DNA of 59,520 bases from DATBLQ01 sp036555325. Lineage in GTDB: Bacteria; Pseudomonadota; Alphaproteobacteria; Rhizobiales; Aestuariivirgaceae. This document shows positions 16,765 to 24,964 of the stretch, one piece after another (position 1 is the first letter of the stretch; each line of letters starts with the position of its first letter). Made by a program: the position numbers and the translations under genes. The notes under the pieces are model-generated. The model was given only the letters and a program-made list of their open reading frames with translations, did not search any database and was not told the DNA's origin. The stretch is taken from positions 1 through 59,520 of the forward strand of contig DATBLQ010000008.1 in assembly GCA_036555325.1 (NCBI GenBank). Direction: 5' to 3'.

Positions 16765-16938
16765 TTATTGAACTGCTTCTAAGAACTGCCGAGTAGCAGC
16801 GTTCCGTCTAGAGCCCCAAGTCTTGCGAATAGCAGCGACCCGCTTTGACAGAGCTTTGTCAGTAGCTTCGTTTGGCACGTTGTGCGATGTCCATCCATTT
16901 CGAGCGATATGCACTGCAAGTTGACTCGCAGAGAGCAC
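16765..16938 (-). CDS. Possible small protein or gene remnant
   Basis: A 57-residue frame from a GTG at 16938 to the TAA at 16765 (LSASQLAVHIARNGWTSHNV near the start, TRQFLEAVQ at the end) has balanced, protein-like composition. The frame stays open about 40 bases further upstream, but no ribosome site or ATG is seen. It may be the tail of a lost larger gene. Confidence 0.3.
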   Translation of the reverse strand: MLSASQLAVHIARNGWTSHNVPNEATDKALSKRVAAIRKTWGSRRNAATRQFLEAVQ

Positions 16939-17045
16939 ACAATAGCCGCAATATAGGCTCAGTGAAACCCATCGTCAGCAGGCGGCCATTCCAGGCGTTG
17001 ACGGCTGAGAGCATCAAGACTCCCGCCTGAGGCTAGGAGGGTGCG

Positions 17046-17537
17046 ATGCAGAGATATGCGGGTTCATGCAGCCCTGAACAAGTGCATGTGCTTCAACAAG
17101 TTTGTGACACAGTCCTGGAGGAGTTGCGAGCGAAGGGCAACGCGAGCACAGAGCTACTTCGAGATGTCATCGCGCGTCGGGTCATGAGCCAGTTCTACGG
17201 AGATGACTTCGAACCACAGGAAAGCACGAGGCTAGTGCTACAATCGTTTGGGATTGTCCGGGAGGAGAATGAAGCAGACCTCACTGCCGACCGCCTAAAG
17301 CGGAAATTGCAAACAAGGGTGCGCAGCCCTGAGAGATTCAGGGTTCTGCAGCAAATTTTCGATGCTGTGTGGCTTGAGTTCGATCACGACAACAGGCAAA
17401 GCTCGGTTTCGTCCCGTGAACAAAGCCGCTCAACTCTTGCCACTCTTGTGATGCAGCACTTGGATCATCCGGAACTTGACCTCGAAAGAGCAAAACAAGA
17501 AGTTTTGCGTGCATTCAAATTGGCCGGACATTGCTGA
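17046..17537 (+). CDS. Hypothetical protein with two related halves
   Basis: 163 residues, start set by AGGAGGG seven bases ahead. The two halves look like diverged copies of one helical unit: HVLQQVCDTVLEELRAKGN near residue 18 against RVLQQIFDAVWLEFDHDN near residue 100, each followed by a segment of the form R...A..VM...(D). The last part (LDLERAKQEVLRAFKLAG) matches the end of the first half (STRLVLQSFGIV) weakly. No membrane segment or known motif. Soluble, function unknown. Confidence 0.6.
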   Translation: MQRYAGSCSPEQVHVLQQVCDTVLEELRAKGNASTELLRDVIARRVMSQFYGDDFEPQESTRLVLQSFGIVREENEADLTADRLKRKLQTRVRSPERFRVLQQIFDAVWLEFDHDNRQSSVSSREQSRSTLATLVMQHLDHPELDLERAKQEVLRAFKLAGHC

Positions 17538-17904
17538 TCAGATTGCCCGCATCTTCAGTTGCCCTTGAAAACAACGCAAATAGCAAACCAAAAGAGTACT
17601 AAGCGTGAGTTCTCTCCTAACTCGATCGGAAATGATTGGGCTATTTTGTCGGTTCCCTTTGCCTCTTAAAAGGGAAACCCCCCGAGCGGGAGCTGAGGGG
17701 GTCTCGACCTGACTTCCTTCTCTCGGGGTGGAGAAGGTTAGCTCTGGTAGGAACCCCTGGCGTTGAACAATCGTTCCGGCGGCCAAGCAACTTAAACCGA
17801 ATCTGTCATTACAAATACGCAATGATTGGAACAATCGAGCCACCCGCCACGGCTCCTGATGCGCAGTGTCAGCTATACTCAAGCGTCAGAACGGTAGGTG
17901 GTCA

Positions 17905-18171
17905 CTATTGACGACTTTTGTCATTTCTTATGTGCGGCGCATCGTGCAAAACAATGTTCAACAACGAGGGACGGACTTCCAAGTCCCCCTTGTAACTGAT
18001 AAAGCCCAGCTTGCGATACTTGTTCATGAAAAAGCTGACCCGTGATCGCGTCGTTCCGATCATTTCAGCAAGAGTCTCTTGGCTTATTTTGGCTAGCACT
18101 GGCTCCGGTTTCGCTTCCTTACCGACATTGGAAAGAGGCAACAGGTCGGCCGCTTCCTTCCTTTTTGACAC
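17905..18171 (-). pseudogene. Crp/Fnr-type regulator, C-terminal DNA-binding part only
   Basis: 88 residues from a GTG. ISQETLAEMIGTTRSRVSFF and NKYRKLGFISYKG are the helix-turn-helix and wing of the Crp/Fnr group common in rhizobia. The cyclic-nucleotide-like N-terminal domain and dimer helix are absent: upstream DNA holds no matching frame, and the first residues (RKEAADLLPLSNVGKEAKPE) look like a decayed version of the normal linker helix. Probably a remnant; a free-standing HTH protein cannot be excluded. Confidence 0.6.
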
Positions 18172-18358
18172 GCTTGACCGGCTTCAGCGAACGAAACATT
18201 AAACTTCGCCCATGAAGCCATTCCAACATCGTAAAAGGTCGATGGCTACACCATATTAAGAAGACAGGACTGCAGGACCGGAGCCGTTCGGCTCAGATTG
18301 ATGCTGTCCACCCCTTGCGTTCGGGATACGAACGCAATCAGTTGAATTGGATCTCATT

Positions 18359-18661
18359 ATGGATGTCGTAGTCAGAACATACACTGGCAACGGTTCGAAA
18401 GAACTTTTTTCGTTGTTGGAGCAGCGTAAGGCAGAGGTTGAAAAACTTATGCGCGCAGTCAAAGGATTTGAGAGTTACACACTTGCCCGTAGCAGCAACG
18501 GTGAGGGTGGTTTGTCGATGACCGTTTGCCAAGACAAGGCGGGCACTGAAGAAAGCGTCCGAGTAGCAAAGGACTGGATCGCGAAAAACGCTGGAACCCT
18601 TGGAGTAGATGCGCCAAAGGTATCTCAAGGCTCAATAATTATTCACGCGACAAAGCAATAG
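18359..18661 (+). CDS. Small ABM-like (dimeric alpha/beta barrel) hypothetical protein
   Basis: 100 residues from the ATG at 18359; an upstream TTG would add four. The order of strands and helices (VVVRTYTGNG, KLMRAVKGFESYTLARSS, GLSMTVCQDKAGTEESVRVA) fits the antibiotic-biosynthesis-monooxygenase/EthD-like ferredoxin fold, whose members act as small oxygenases or ligand binders. No specific substrate can be named. A strong terminator follows directly. Confidence 0.65.
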   Translation: MDVVVRTYTGNGSKELFSLLEQRKAEVEKLMRAVKGFESYTLARSSNGEGGLSMTVCQDKAGTEESVRVAKDWIAKNAGTLGVDAPKVSQGSIIIHATKQ

Positions 18662-18674
18662 TTGGTTGTAGTTG

Positions 18675-18715
18675 AGCCCGGTCGAGCACCTATCCGGCCG
18701 GGCTTTCGCTTTTGT
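18675..18715 (+). terminator. Rho-independent terminator
   Basis: AGCCCGG (18675-18681) pairs with CCGGGCT (18698-18704), followed by a T-rich run (TTCGCTTTTGTTT). It lies 14 bp after the stop codon of the small ABM-like gene. Confidence 0.75.
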
Positions 18716-18914
18716 TTCTTTTGCTCAAGCGTCCGCGTATTCACCCATTTTGGGCTCGTGAGTTCCGTGTTAGTTGCCCATGCGAAGCCATGAAATTTCT
18801 GGTTGCCATGGGCGGTTTTGCGCGCTTTCACCGCACTGTGGCTTCTCGGCAACAGCGGGCTGGTGAAGCAATAAATCAATTGCAGCACCCAGACAGGGCG
18901 GATACGATTCTCAT

Positions 18915-20192
18915 GTGAGGGTGTGTGCGTGCACAATCGTTGGTCTCGAGTATGCGGACGGGGGTTACCGATTGCCCTCCCGCATAACCCTGGGAGATGT
19001 CATCAGAATACGGCGTGAAAGAAGCCGTCGTCATCCCCATGGTGCCGTGGCCGCTTACTTCGACCGTCGCAAGATTGGTTATTTGTCTGATAGGACGCGT
19101 GAGGTCTGGAATGCGCTGCCGCAGTCCTCCGCTCATCGGGCCATCGTCGTGGGTGAAATCCTTGATGAGGCGGGTGAGCTGATCGGCTTGGATGTGGAAG
19201 TTTTCATCGAGTCAGACCGCCCCGAAAGAAAGGTGCCCCCCTCCGCTGGTCCCCTGATTCTAAATCGGCGTCGCGTCGGATTGCGGTCGGGAATAGGTCT
19301 TGCCGTTCTGCTCGTGGCGCTCGCTGCGATGGCAACGGAAGATAGCATCGGTCCCACATTCAATAATGTTTACCACATGGAGCAGCGCCAAGCTGCCTTG
19401 GCGGGCGATCTTATCGAGCAGCGTCCATTCACATCTGAACCTGCCAATTTCATGCGGCTCGACCTGCTGGATCAAACTGCCAGGTACCTGTTCATGCCGG
19501 ACTCAGATACCGTAGAGATCGGTTACGCCAAGGAACAGAGCAGGTTGACGGAAACGCCAGACGCCAGCGCGTCGGAAGATTCTGAAGAGCTTCAGCGCAA
19601 GGCTCTGCAGGCGGCCGCGCACCGCCAAGCTGCAAACAACTTGCGGCTTGAACGGGCTGCGAACTTGGTACAGCAGGCCGAGACCCATAAGAACCTTCTC
19701 CTGGCCCAACAGCTCCGCGAGGCGGAAGCTCTGGCTGCCCGACAAAAGGAGCAATTCGCGGAACTAGCGCGCAAGGCCCAGGAGTCCATGTCATTGATGC
19801 AGGCCGACAAGCGCAAACTGCAGACAGAGATCGTGCAATTAAACTGGCAACTGGCGGAAGTGCGGCGGGCGCAACAAGTGGCGGAAGAGGAAGCACTGCG
19901 TCTTCGCGCCCTGCAGGCCCTGACCGATCGCGAGATCGTGCAGCATCGGCAACGAATGGTTGCCTGGAAATCTGCCGCCCAAACTGCTGCCCTCCTCAAG
20001 GCTTCCAAGAAAAAAACAGCCTCAGCTGCCAAGGCAGCGACGCCCAGCGCACCGGCGCAACCCGAACCAACGGTAAAAGTTCGGAAAAAGGCAAATTTCA
20101 GTCGATATGTCCAGAAAGACCGCGATGCTGAAGAAGCCGACGGCACTGTGGTGAAATACCGCAAGCCGGGGTCCTTTGGTTTTGAATTCTAA
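18915..20192 (+). CDS. HIRAN-like domain, membrane helix and long coiled coil protein
   Basis: 425 residues from a GTG at 18915 (a second GTG stands two codons on; no ribosome site is obvious). Residues 5-90 resemble a HIRAN domain: IVGLEYADGGYRLPSRITLG, then HPHGAVAAYFDRRKIGYLS, the pattern that in HIRAN proteins recognises DNA ends or stalled forks. Residues about 118-142 are one membrane helix (GIGLAVLLVALAAMATE). Residues about 210-345 form a long Ala/Gln/Glu/Arg-rich coiled coil, followed by a basic Ala/Lys low-complexity tail. Joining a HIRAN fold to a membrane anchor and coiled coil is unusual. Which side of the membrane each part faces cannot be told; function unknown. Confidence 0.65.
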   Translation: MRVCACTIVGLEYADGGYRLPSRITLGDVIRIRRERSRRHPHGAVAAYFDRRKIGYLSDRTREVWNALPQSSAHRAIVVGEILDEAGELIGLDVEVFIESDRPERKVPPSAGPLILNRRRVGLRSGIGLAVLLVALAAMATEDSIGPTFNNVYHMEQRQAALAGDLIEQRPFTSEPANFMRLDLLDQTARYLFMPDSDTVEIGYAKEQSRLTETPDASASEDSEELQRKALQAAAHRQAANNLRLERAANLVQQAETHKNLLLAQQLREAEALAARQKEQFAELARKAQESMSLMQADKRKLQTEIVQLNWQLAEVRRAQQVAEEEALRLRALQALTDREIVQHRQRMVAWKSAAQTAALLKASKKKTASAAKAATPSAPAQPEPTVKVRKKANFSRYVQKDRDAEEADGTVVKYRKPGSFGFEF

Positions 20193-20281
20193 GTTCGACT
20201 GTTGCGGCCTCTCCGAGACCGCCTATGCAACACCATTCTTTTCTAGCAGAATTCAAACCCAGTTTTTCACCGGGTGATTCC

Positions 20282-21013
20282 ATGGGCCTGACCGATTTCA
20301 AGGTTCTGACGTTCGATTGCTACGGCACCTTGATTGATTGGGAGTCCGGCATGATGGAGGCATTGCAGCCGCTGACTCGGAAACTAAAACGAAACCTTTC
20401 GCGCAACCAGATCTTGGAGGCGCATGCCAAGCTTGAATCAAGCCAGCAACAACAGACGCCGACCATGGCGTACTCGAATTTGCTTTCCGTCGTTTACAAA
20501 CGCCTTGCCGAGGAATGGGGTGTGCCGGTTCGCTGGGAGGACTGCACGGCCTACGGACAGTCGATTAGGAACTGGCCGGCATTTTCCGATTCCGCCGAGG
20601 CGCTCGACTATTTGAAGGAGCATTACAAGCTCGCCATCCTTTCCAATGTCGATAATCAGTCCTTCATGCATAGCAATGCCAAATTGAAAGTTGCCTTCGA
20701 TGCGATCTACACCGCGGAAGACGTCGGTTCCTACAAGCCCGATCGCAGGAATTTTGAATACATGATCGAACGGCTAGCCGATCATGGTTTCACCAAAAGC
20801 GACATTCTCCATACCGCGGAAAGTCTGTTTCACGATCATCAGCCGGCGCAGCGCTTGGGGATTGCATCGTGTTGGATCTACCGCCGGCATGCCCAGGAAG
20901 GTTTCGGCGCCACCATCAGGCCTGATGTTATGCCCAATCCCAACTTCCGCTTTACCTCCTTGAACGAGATGGTCAAAGCGCACCAGGCGGAAATGCACAA
21001 GAGTTTATCGTAA
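20282..21013 (+). CDS. Haloacid dehalogenase, type II (HAD superfamily)
   Basis: 243 residues from the ATG at 20282, where the HAD domain starts; upstream codons from 20225 are not family-like. Type II enzymes hydrolyse L-2-haloacids through an aspartyl ester. Seen are the nucleophile Asp12 in LTFDCYGTLIDW, the Ser/Asn box LSNVDNQ, the Lys of SYKPDRRNFEY and the acidic motif near ESLFHDHQPAQRLGI. Relatives often act on other small phosphorylated or halogenated acids, so the substrate is unproven. It is convergent with the next gene. Confidence 0.8.
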   Translation: MGLTDFKVLTFDCYGTLIDWESGMMEALQPLTRKLKRNLSRNQILEAHAKLESSQQQQTPTMAYSNLLSVVYKRLAEEWGVPVRWEDCTAYGQSIRNWPAFSDSAEALDYLKEHYKLAILSNVDNQSFMHSNAKLKVAFDAIYTAEDVGSYKPDRRNFEYMIERLADHGFTKSDILHTAESLFHDHQPAQRLGIASCWIYRRHAQEGFGATIRPDVMPNPNFRFTSLNEMVKAHQAEMHKSLS

Positions 21014-21024
21014 TGCCGCGCTTG

Positions 21025-21504
21025 TCACGATACGGCGATTTTCCAGCCAAGGGTGGCCCACACGACATCCGCGGTGGAGTTGATTCGTGCGCTCTGCAAT
21101 CTACCGTCCTCGCCCTCAAGCCCGAGAGCGGCATAGCTCGCCCACAAGGTTGCCGTGACAAATCTGAGACCTCTATGCAACATGGGAACGCCAGGATAGG
21201 TATGCACAAGATACAGGATGCGCGAAAGCTTAGTCGCCCGACGGTTGGCTGTCGCCACCGTGAAGCATGACAGAAGTTCTTGCACGGTCAGCTCCCGTCC
21301 AAGCGGAAGCAAGAGCTCACCCTTTATGAGGTTCATGCCCAGCTCCGTGCCCTTGGCGAAATCCTGTTGGTTAGGCTCGGAGACACAGCGCACCCCCACC
21401 ATCGTCCATTCGATTGCGTCAATTCCAGACACCGGAATGATTCTGAGCAGGCGGGGCGTATCCGGAAAAGATGGGCGCCAGATCGCTTGTTGAAGTTCAC
21501 TCAT
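21025..21504 (-). CDS. Hypothetical protein
   Basis: 159 residues, no signal peptide. It starts MSELQQAIWRPSFPDTPRLL and contains a helical core (ELTVQELLSCFTVATANRRA), then a short hydrophobic stretch (FVTATLWASYAALGL) too weak for a sure membrane helix. I do not recognise a family. The gene is convergent with the dehalogenase, 11 bp between stops. Confidence 0.55.
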   Translation of the reverse strand: MSELQQAIWRPSFPDTPRLLRIIPVSGIDAIEWTMVGVRCVSEPNQQDFAKGTELGMNLIKGELLLPLGRELTVQELLSCFTVATANRRATKLSRILYLVHTYPGVPMLHRGLRFVTATLWASYAALGLEGEDGRLQSARINSTADVVWATLGWKIAVS

Positions 21505-21729
21505 TGTTTAGCTTTGCCAGATGCCTTTCCGTCCACTCCCAAGGGATTAACCCACACTCCCCGTGCAATCAATTTGAAGATCCGCACGTGATTTCCTACC
21601 TGTTGGAGGCATCGCTAAAACTCGAGCGATTGACGTAAGTTTTCGAATATTCGGAAGGCTTGATCAGGGCGGGTTGGGCCAGTACCGTCCTATGCAAGTT
21701 GGTTTTTTGGCGGTCTTCTGCAGAGTTCG

Positions 21730-22782
21730 ATGGATACTAAACAAGACGTTACGGCGGCAATCGGCAATACGCCGTTGATTAAGCTAAAAAAGGCCTCGGC
21801 CCTTACCGGATGCACGATTCTTGGCAAGGCCGAATTCATGAACCCTGGCCAATCGGTCAAGGATAGGGCCGCGCTGTACATCATCAACGATGCAGTCGCA
21901 AAGGGCGAGCTTCGTCCCGGAGGTACCATCGTCGAAGGCACGGCGGGGAATACCGGAATCGGGCTGGCGATGGTTGCCAATGCCATGGGGTTCAAGACTG
22001 TCATCGTCATTCCAGACACTCAATCCCAGGAGAAGAAAGACACCCTCAGGATCTATGGTGCCGAGCTGGTTGAGGTTCCGGCGGTCCCCTACAAGGATCC
22101 AAACAACTACGTGAAGTACTCTGGCCGCCTTGCGGAAAGACTGGCACGGGAAAATTCTGCCGGTGCCATTTGGGCCAATCAATTCGATAACATTGCAAAC
22201 CGGCGGGCGCACTTTGAAACCACCGCAGCGGAAATTTGGCGCCAAACCGATGGCAACGTGGATGGATTCGTCTGCGCGGTAGGATCGGGAGGCACGATCG
22301 GAGGAGTAAGCGATGCCCTCAAGGCGAAGAACAAAAACATCATGATAGCGCTCGCCGATCCAATGGGAGCGGCACTCTATAGCTATTACACCACCGGAGT
22401 CTTGAAGGCCGAAGGCTCGTCGATCACCGAAGGAATCGGACAGGGCAGAATAACCAAGAATATCGAAGGCGCGATCATCGATAGAGCTTACCAAATTCCC
22501 GATAGCGAGGGCATTCCACTGGTGTTCGATCTTATTGCTGAGGAAGGCTTGTGCCTCGGCGGTTCATCCGGCATCAATGTCGCTGGAGCGATAAGGTTGG
22601 CAAAGGAGATGGGGCGAGGCAAAGTGATCGTCACAATTCTGTGCGATTTGGGAACCCGCTATCAATCCAAACTCTTCAATCCTGAGTTTCTGCGTTCGAA
22701 GAATTTGCCGGTTCCGGCATGGCTTGAGACTGGAAGCACTCCGTTGCCAACGGTGTTTGAAAAGTTGGAGAAGGTTCGATGA
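21730..22782 (+). CDS. cysK: Cysteine synthase (O-acetylserine sulfhydrylase)
   Basis: 350 residues. A PLP enzyme that makes cysteine from O-acetylserine and sulfide. Lys44 in MNPGQSVKDRAA is the Schiff-base lysine; GTAGNTGIGLAMVANAMG and GSGGTIGG are the substrate- and phosphate-binding loops. The C-terminus (ILCDLGTRYQSKLFNPEFL) fits the CysK-like group of alphaproteobacteria. Its stop overlaps the start of alaX by 4 bp, so the two are translationally coupled. It heads an operon with alaX, sseA and a GNAT gene. Confidence 0.92.
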   Translation: MDTKQDVTAAIGNTPLIKLKKASALTGCTILGKAEFMNPGQSVKDRAALYIINDAVAKGELRPGGTIVEGTAGNTGIGLAMVANAMGFKTVIVIPDTQSQEKKDTLRIYGAELVEVPAVPYKDPNNYVKYSGRLAERLARENSAGAIWANQFDNIANRRAHFETTAAEIWRQTDGNVDGFVCAVGSGGTIGGVSDALKAKNKNIMIALADPMGAALYSYYTTGVLKAEGSSITEGIGQGRITKNIEGAIIDRAYQIPDSEGIPLVFDLIAEEGLCLGGSSGINVAGAIRLAKEMGRGKVIVTILCDLGTRYQSKLFNPEFLRSKNLPVPAWLETGSTPLPTVFEKLEKVR

Positions 22783-23498
22783 CGGAAATGCTTTTCCGCG
22801 ATGACGCCTACGCCCGCATATGCCAGGCACGGGTCGTATCGCTCAACGATCGGCGCGGCATCATTCTTGACAAGACGGTTTTTTACGCCACGTCCGGCGG
22901 TCAGCCCGGCGACTGCGGCATGATTGCCGGCCAAACTCAAAGGATCGATATCGCTACTGCTGTGTATGGTGATGACAAGACCGAGATTGTGCATGTTCCG
23001 TCTGGCGGGCAGCCGTTGCCTTCTCCAGGCGAAGAGGTGGAAGTACTCCTCGATTGGCCAAAACGTTATCTCCACATGCGAGTTCACACAGCGCTGCATC
23101 TGCTTTGTGCGCTGGTGCGGTTTCCGGTCACTGGCGGCCAAATCTCCGCCGACGGAGGGCGATTGGACTTCGATATTCCGGATCCGGGCGCCGTCGATCG
23201 CGCTCACCTTGACACCGAAATCAACCGGCTGGTCGAAGAGGATCACCCGGTTTATGCGAGCTCGATCAGCGATGAGGAACTCATGCAGAAACCTGACTTG
23301 GTCCGGACCATGTCGGTTAAGCCCCCGATGGGAACAGGCAAGGTTCGTCTCGTGTGCATAGGTAGGAATGCCGAAGTGGATCTTCAGCCTTGTGGCGGCA
23401 CACACGTACGCTCGACCGGCGAGATAGGTCGGATCAACGTAGGCAAGCTCGAAAGCAAGGGCCGCCAAAACCGGCGGATAAGAATAACCCTCGCGTAG
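22779..23498 (+). CDS. alaX: Alanyl-tRNA editing protein AlaX
   Basis: 239 residues. Free-standing editing enzyme that hydrolyses Ser- or Gly-mischarged tRNA(Ala). Seen are the editing-domain zinc ligands HTALHLL and CGGTHV, and the Ser/Gly discriminating YATSGGQPGD loop near the N-terminus. Length fits the medium form (AlaX-M). Coupled to cysK through an ATGA overlap. Because its substrate pool includes Ser, pairing with a Ser-derived amino-acid gene is understandable, but the link is inference. Confidence 0.9.
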   Translation: MTEMLFRDDAYARICQARVVSLNDRRGIILDKTVFYATSGGQPGDCGMIAGQTQRIDIATAVYGDDKTEIVHVPSGGQPLPSPGEEVEVLLDWPKRYLHMRVHTALHLLCALVRFPVTGGQISADGGRLDFDIPDPGAVDRAHLDTEINRLVEEDHPVYASSISDEELMQKPDLVRTMSVKPPMGTGKVRLVCIGRNAEVDLQPCGGTHVRSTGEIGRINVGKLESKGRQNRRIRITLA

Positions 23499-23530
23499 AT
23501 GAGGCCCAGATAACTGTTTTGGAGGACGCT

Positions 23531-24379
23531 TTGTCGAAGTGGCTGGTGACAACCGATTGGCTTGCAGGCCATCTGCAAGCACCCGATGTGGCTGTGCTGG
23601 ATGCGAGCTGGCACCTGCCAGTCACTGGCCGCAATGCCAAACAGGAGTTTCTGGCGGCACATATTCCCGGAGCCCAATTCTTCGACATCGATGAACTATC
23701 CGATACGTCGAGCCTCTATCCGCACATGCTGCCAAGTCCCGAGAAGTTCTCGTCGCGCATGCGTAAAATGGGCATAGGCGACGGTAAGAAAATCATCGTC
23801 TACGACAGTTTGGGACTCTATTCGGCGGCGCGCGCGTGGTGGATGTTTCGTGTGTTTGGCAAGGAGGACGTCGCCGTACTTGATGGCGGCCTCGCCAAGT
23901 GGAAAGCCGAAGGCAGGCCGCTTGAAGATGGCGAGCCCACCTTTAGGCAGGAACGGCATTTCACTGCCCGCCTCCAGGATATGCTGGTACGGGACCGCAC
24001 CGATGTTGCTCATGCCATACGGTCGGGGCAGCAGCTCGCAGATGCGCGATCCTCGGGACGATTCAAGGGCACCGAGCCTGAACCCCGTGCCGGCGTCAGG
24101 TCGGGTCACATACCGGGCGCCAGAAGCATTCCCTTCACCGAGCTGGTAAACGCCAACGGCACCCTCAAGCAGCCAAGTGAGATCGAAAAAATTTTTCGCC
24201 AAGCCAAGCTCGATCCTTCCCAGCCGGTCATCGCCTATTGCGGTTCCGGGGTAACCGCAGCGGTCTTGGCCTTGGGTCTTGCCGTTGCAGGCAAGGAAAA
24301 ATTCGCAGTCTATGATGGTTCTTGGGCAGAATGGGGAAGCTCTGAGGACCTTCCGATTGAAACAGGTGCCGGATCGTGA
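23531..24379 (+). CDS. sseA: 3-Mercaptopyruvate sulfurtransferase
   Basis: 282 residues from a TTG at 23531, chosen because GGAGG (23521-23525) stands five bases ahead and the family start (SKWLVTTDWLAGHL) follows at once. The enzyme transfers sulfur from 3-mercaptopyruvate to cyanide or thiols. Two rhodanese domains are seen (residues 5-130 and 150-280); the second holds the active Cys237 in CGSGVTAA, the mercaptopyruvate-type loop rather than the CRKGVT of thiosulfate enzymes. It follows alaX by 32 bp and overlaps the next gene by 4 bp. Confidence 0.9.
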   Translation: MSKWLVTTDWLAGHLQAPDVAVLDASWHLPVTGRNAKQEFLAAHIPGAQFFDIDELSDTSSLYPHMLPSPEKFSSRMRKMGIGDGKKIIVYDSLGLYSAARAWWMFRVFGKEDVAVLDGGLAKWKAEGRPLEDGEPTFRQERHFTARLQDMLVRDRTDVAHAIRSGQQLADARSSGRFKGTEPEPRAGVRSGHIPGARSIPFTELVNANGTLKQPSEIEKIFRQAKLDPSQPVIAYCGSGVTAAVLALGLAVAGKEKFAVYDGSWAEWGSSEDLPIETGAGS

Positions 24380-24909
24380 GCAGCCGTTCAAAAAAACCCC
24401 GAACGGTTGAGACGACTGTAACCTACCTTGAAATGACTGCCCACCCGCACCATCATGTGCCGCCGCCCGCCAATCTGAAATTGATGCTATTGAAGGCCGA
24501 GAAACCTCCGCTTCAGTACTACCGATACCTTTACGATGCGGTAGGCAGGCCGTTCCATTGGGTAGATCGAAGAGCTCTCACAGACGAGGAGTTGGTTGGC
24601 CTAATCCATTCGGCCAACGTCGACATTTATGTGCTGTATGTCGCTGGCTCGCCGGCCGGATTTTTCGAAGTGGACCGCCAGGGCAGCGAAGTTGAACTGA
24701 AATATTTCGGCCTGGCGCGCGATTTTCAGGGCCGTGGTCTCGGCAAGTGGCTGCTGAACGAGGCAATTAACTGTTGCTGGGCCGGCAATCCGTTGAGGGT
24801 TATCGTCGACACCTGCACGCTCGACAGCCCTGCCGCCCTGCCCCTTTACCAGCGTATGGGATTCGTACCCTACGACCGCAAGAGCAGGACGGTGACTCTG
24901 CCGGACTAG
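24376..24909 (+). CDS. GNAT family N-acetyltransferase
   Basis: 177 residues from a GTG overlapping the sseA stop (GTGA). The acetyl-CoA loop DFQGRGLGKWLL and the following AALPLYQRMGFVPYDR strand-helix place it in the GNAT superfamily. The substrate is unknown; its position as last gene of the cysK-alaX-sseA operon hints at sulfur or amino-acid metabolism. Convergent with aapP, 55 bp between stops. Confidence 0.85.
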   Translation: MSSRSKKPRTVETTVTYLEMTAHPHHHVPPPANLKLMLLKAEKPPLQYYRYLYDAVGRPFHWVDRRALTDEELVGLIHSANVDIYVLYVAGSPAGFFEVDRQGSEVELKYFGLARDFQGRGLGKWLLNEAINCCWAGNPLRVIVDTCTLDSPAALPLYQRMGFVPYDRKSRTVTLPD

Positions 24910-24964
24910 GTGCGAGGCAAAATCAAGTCCGCAGCAACTTCGGTTCCCGCAGAGCCTCGGAAAA

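Noticed and set aside
22662..23582. 306-codon open frame on the minus strand
   Set aside because: Opposite the end of cysK and all of alaX; composition is that of an antisense frame.
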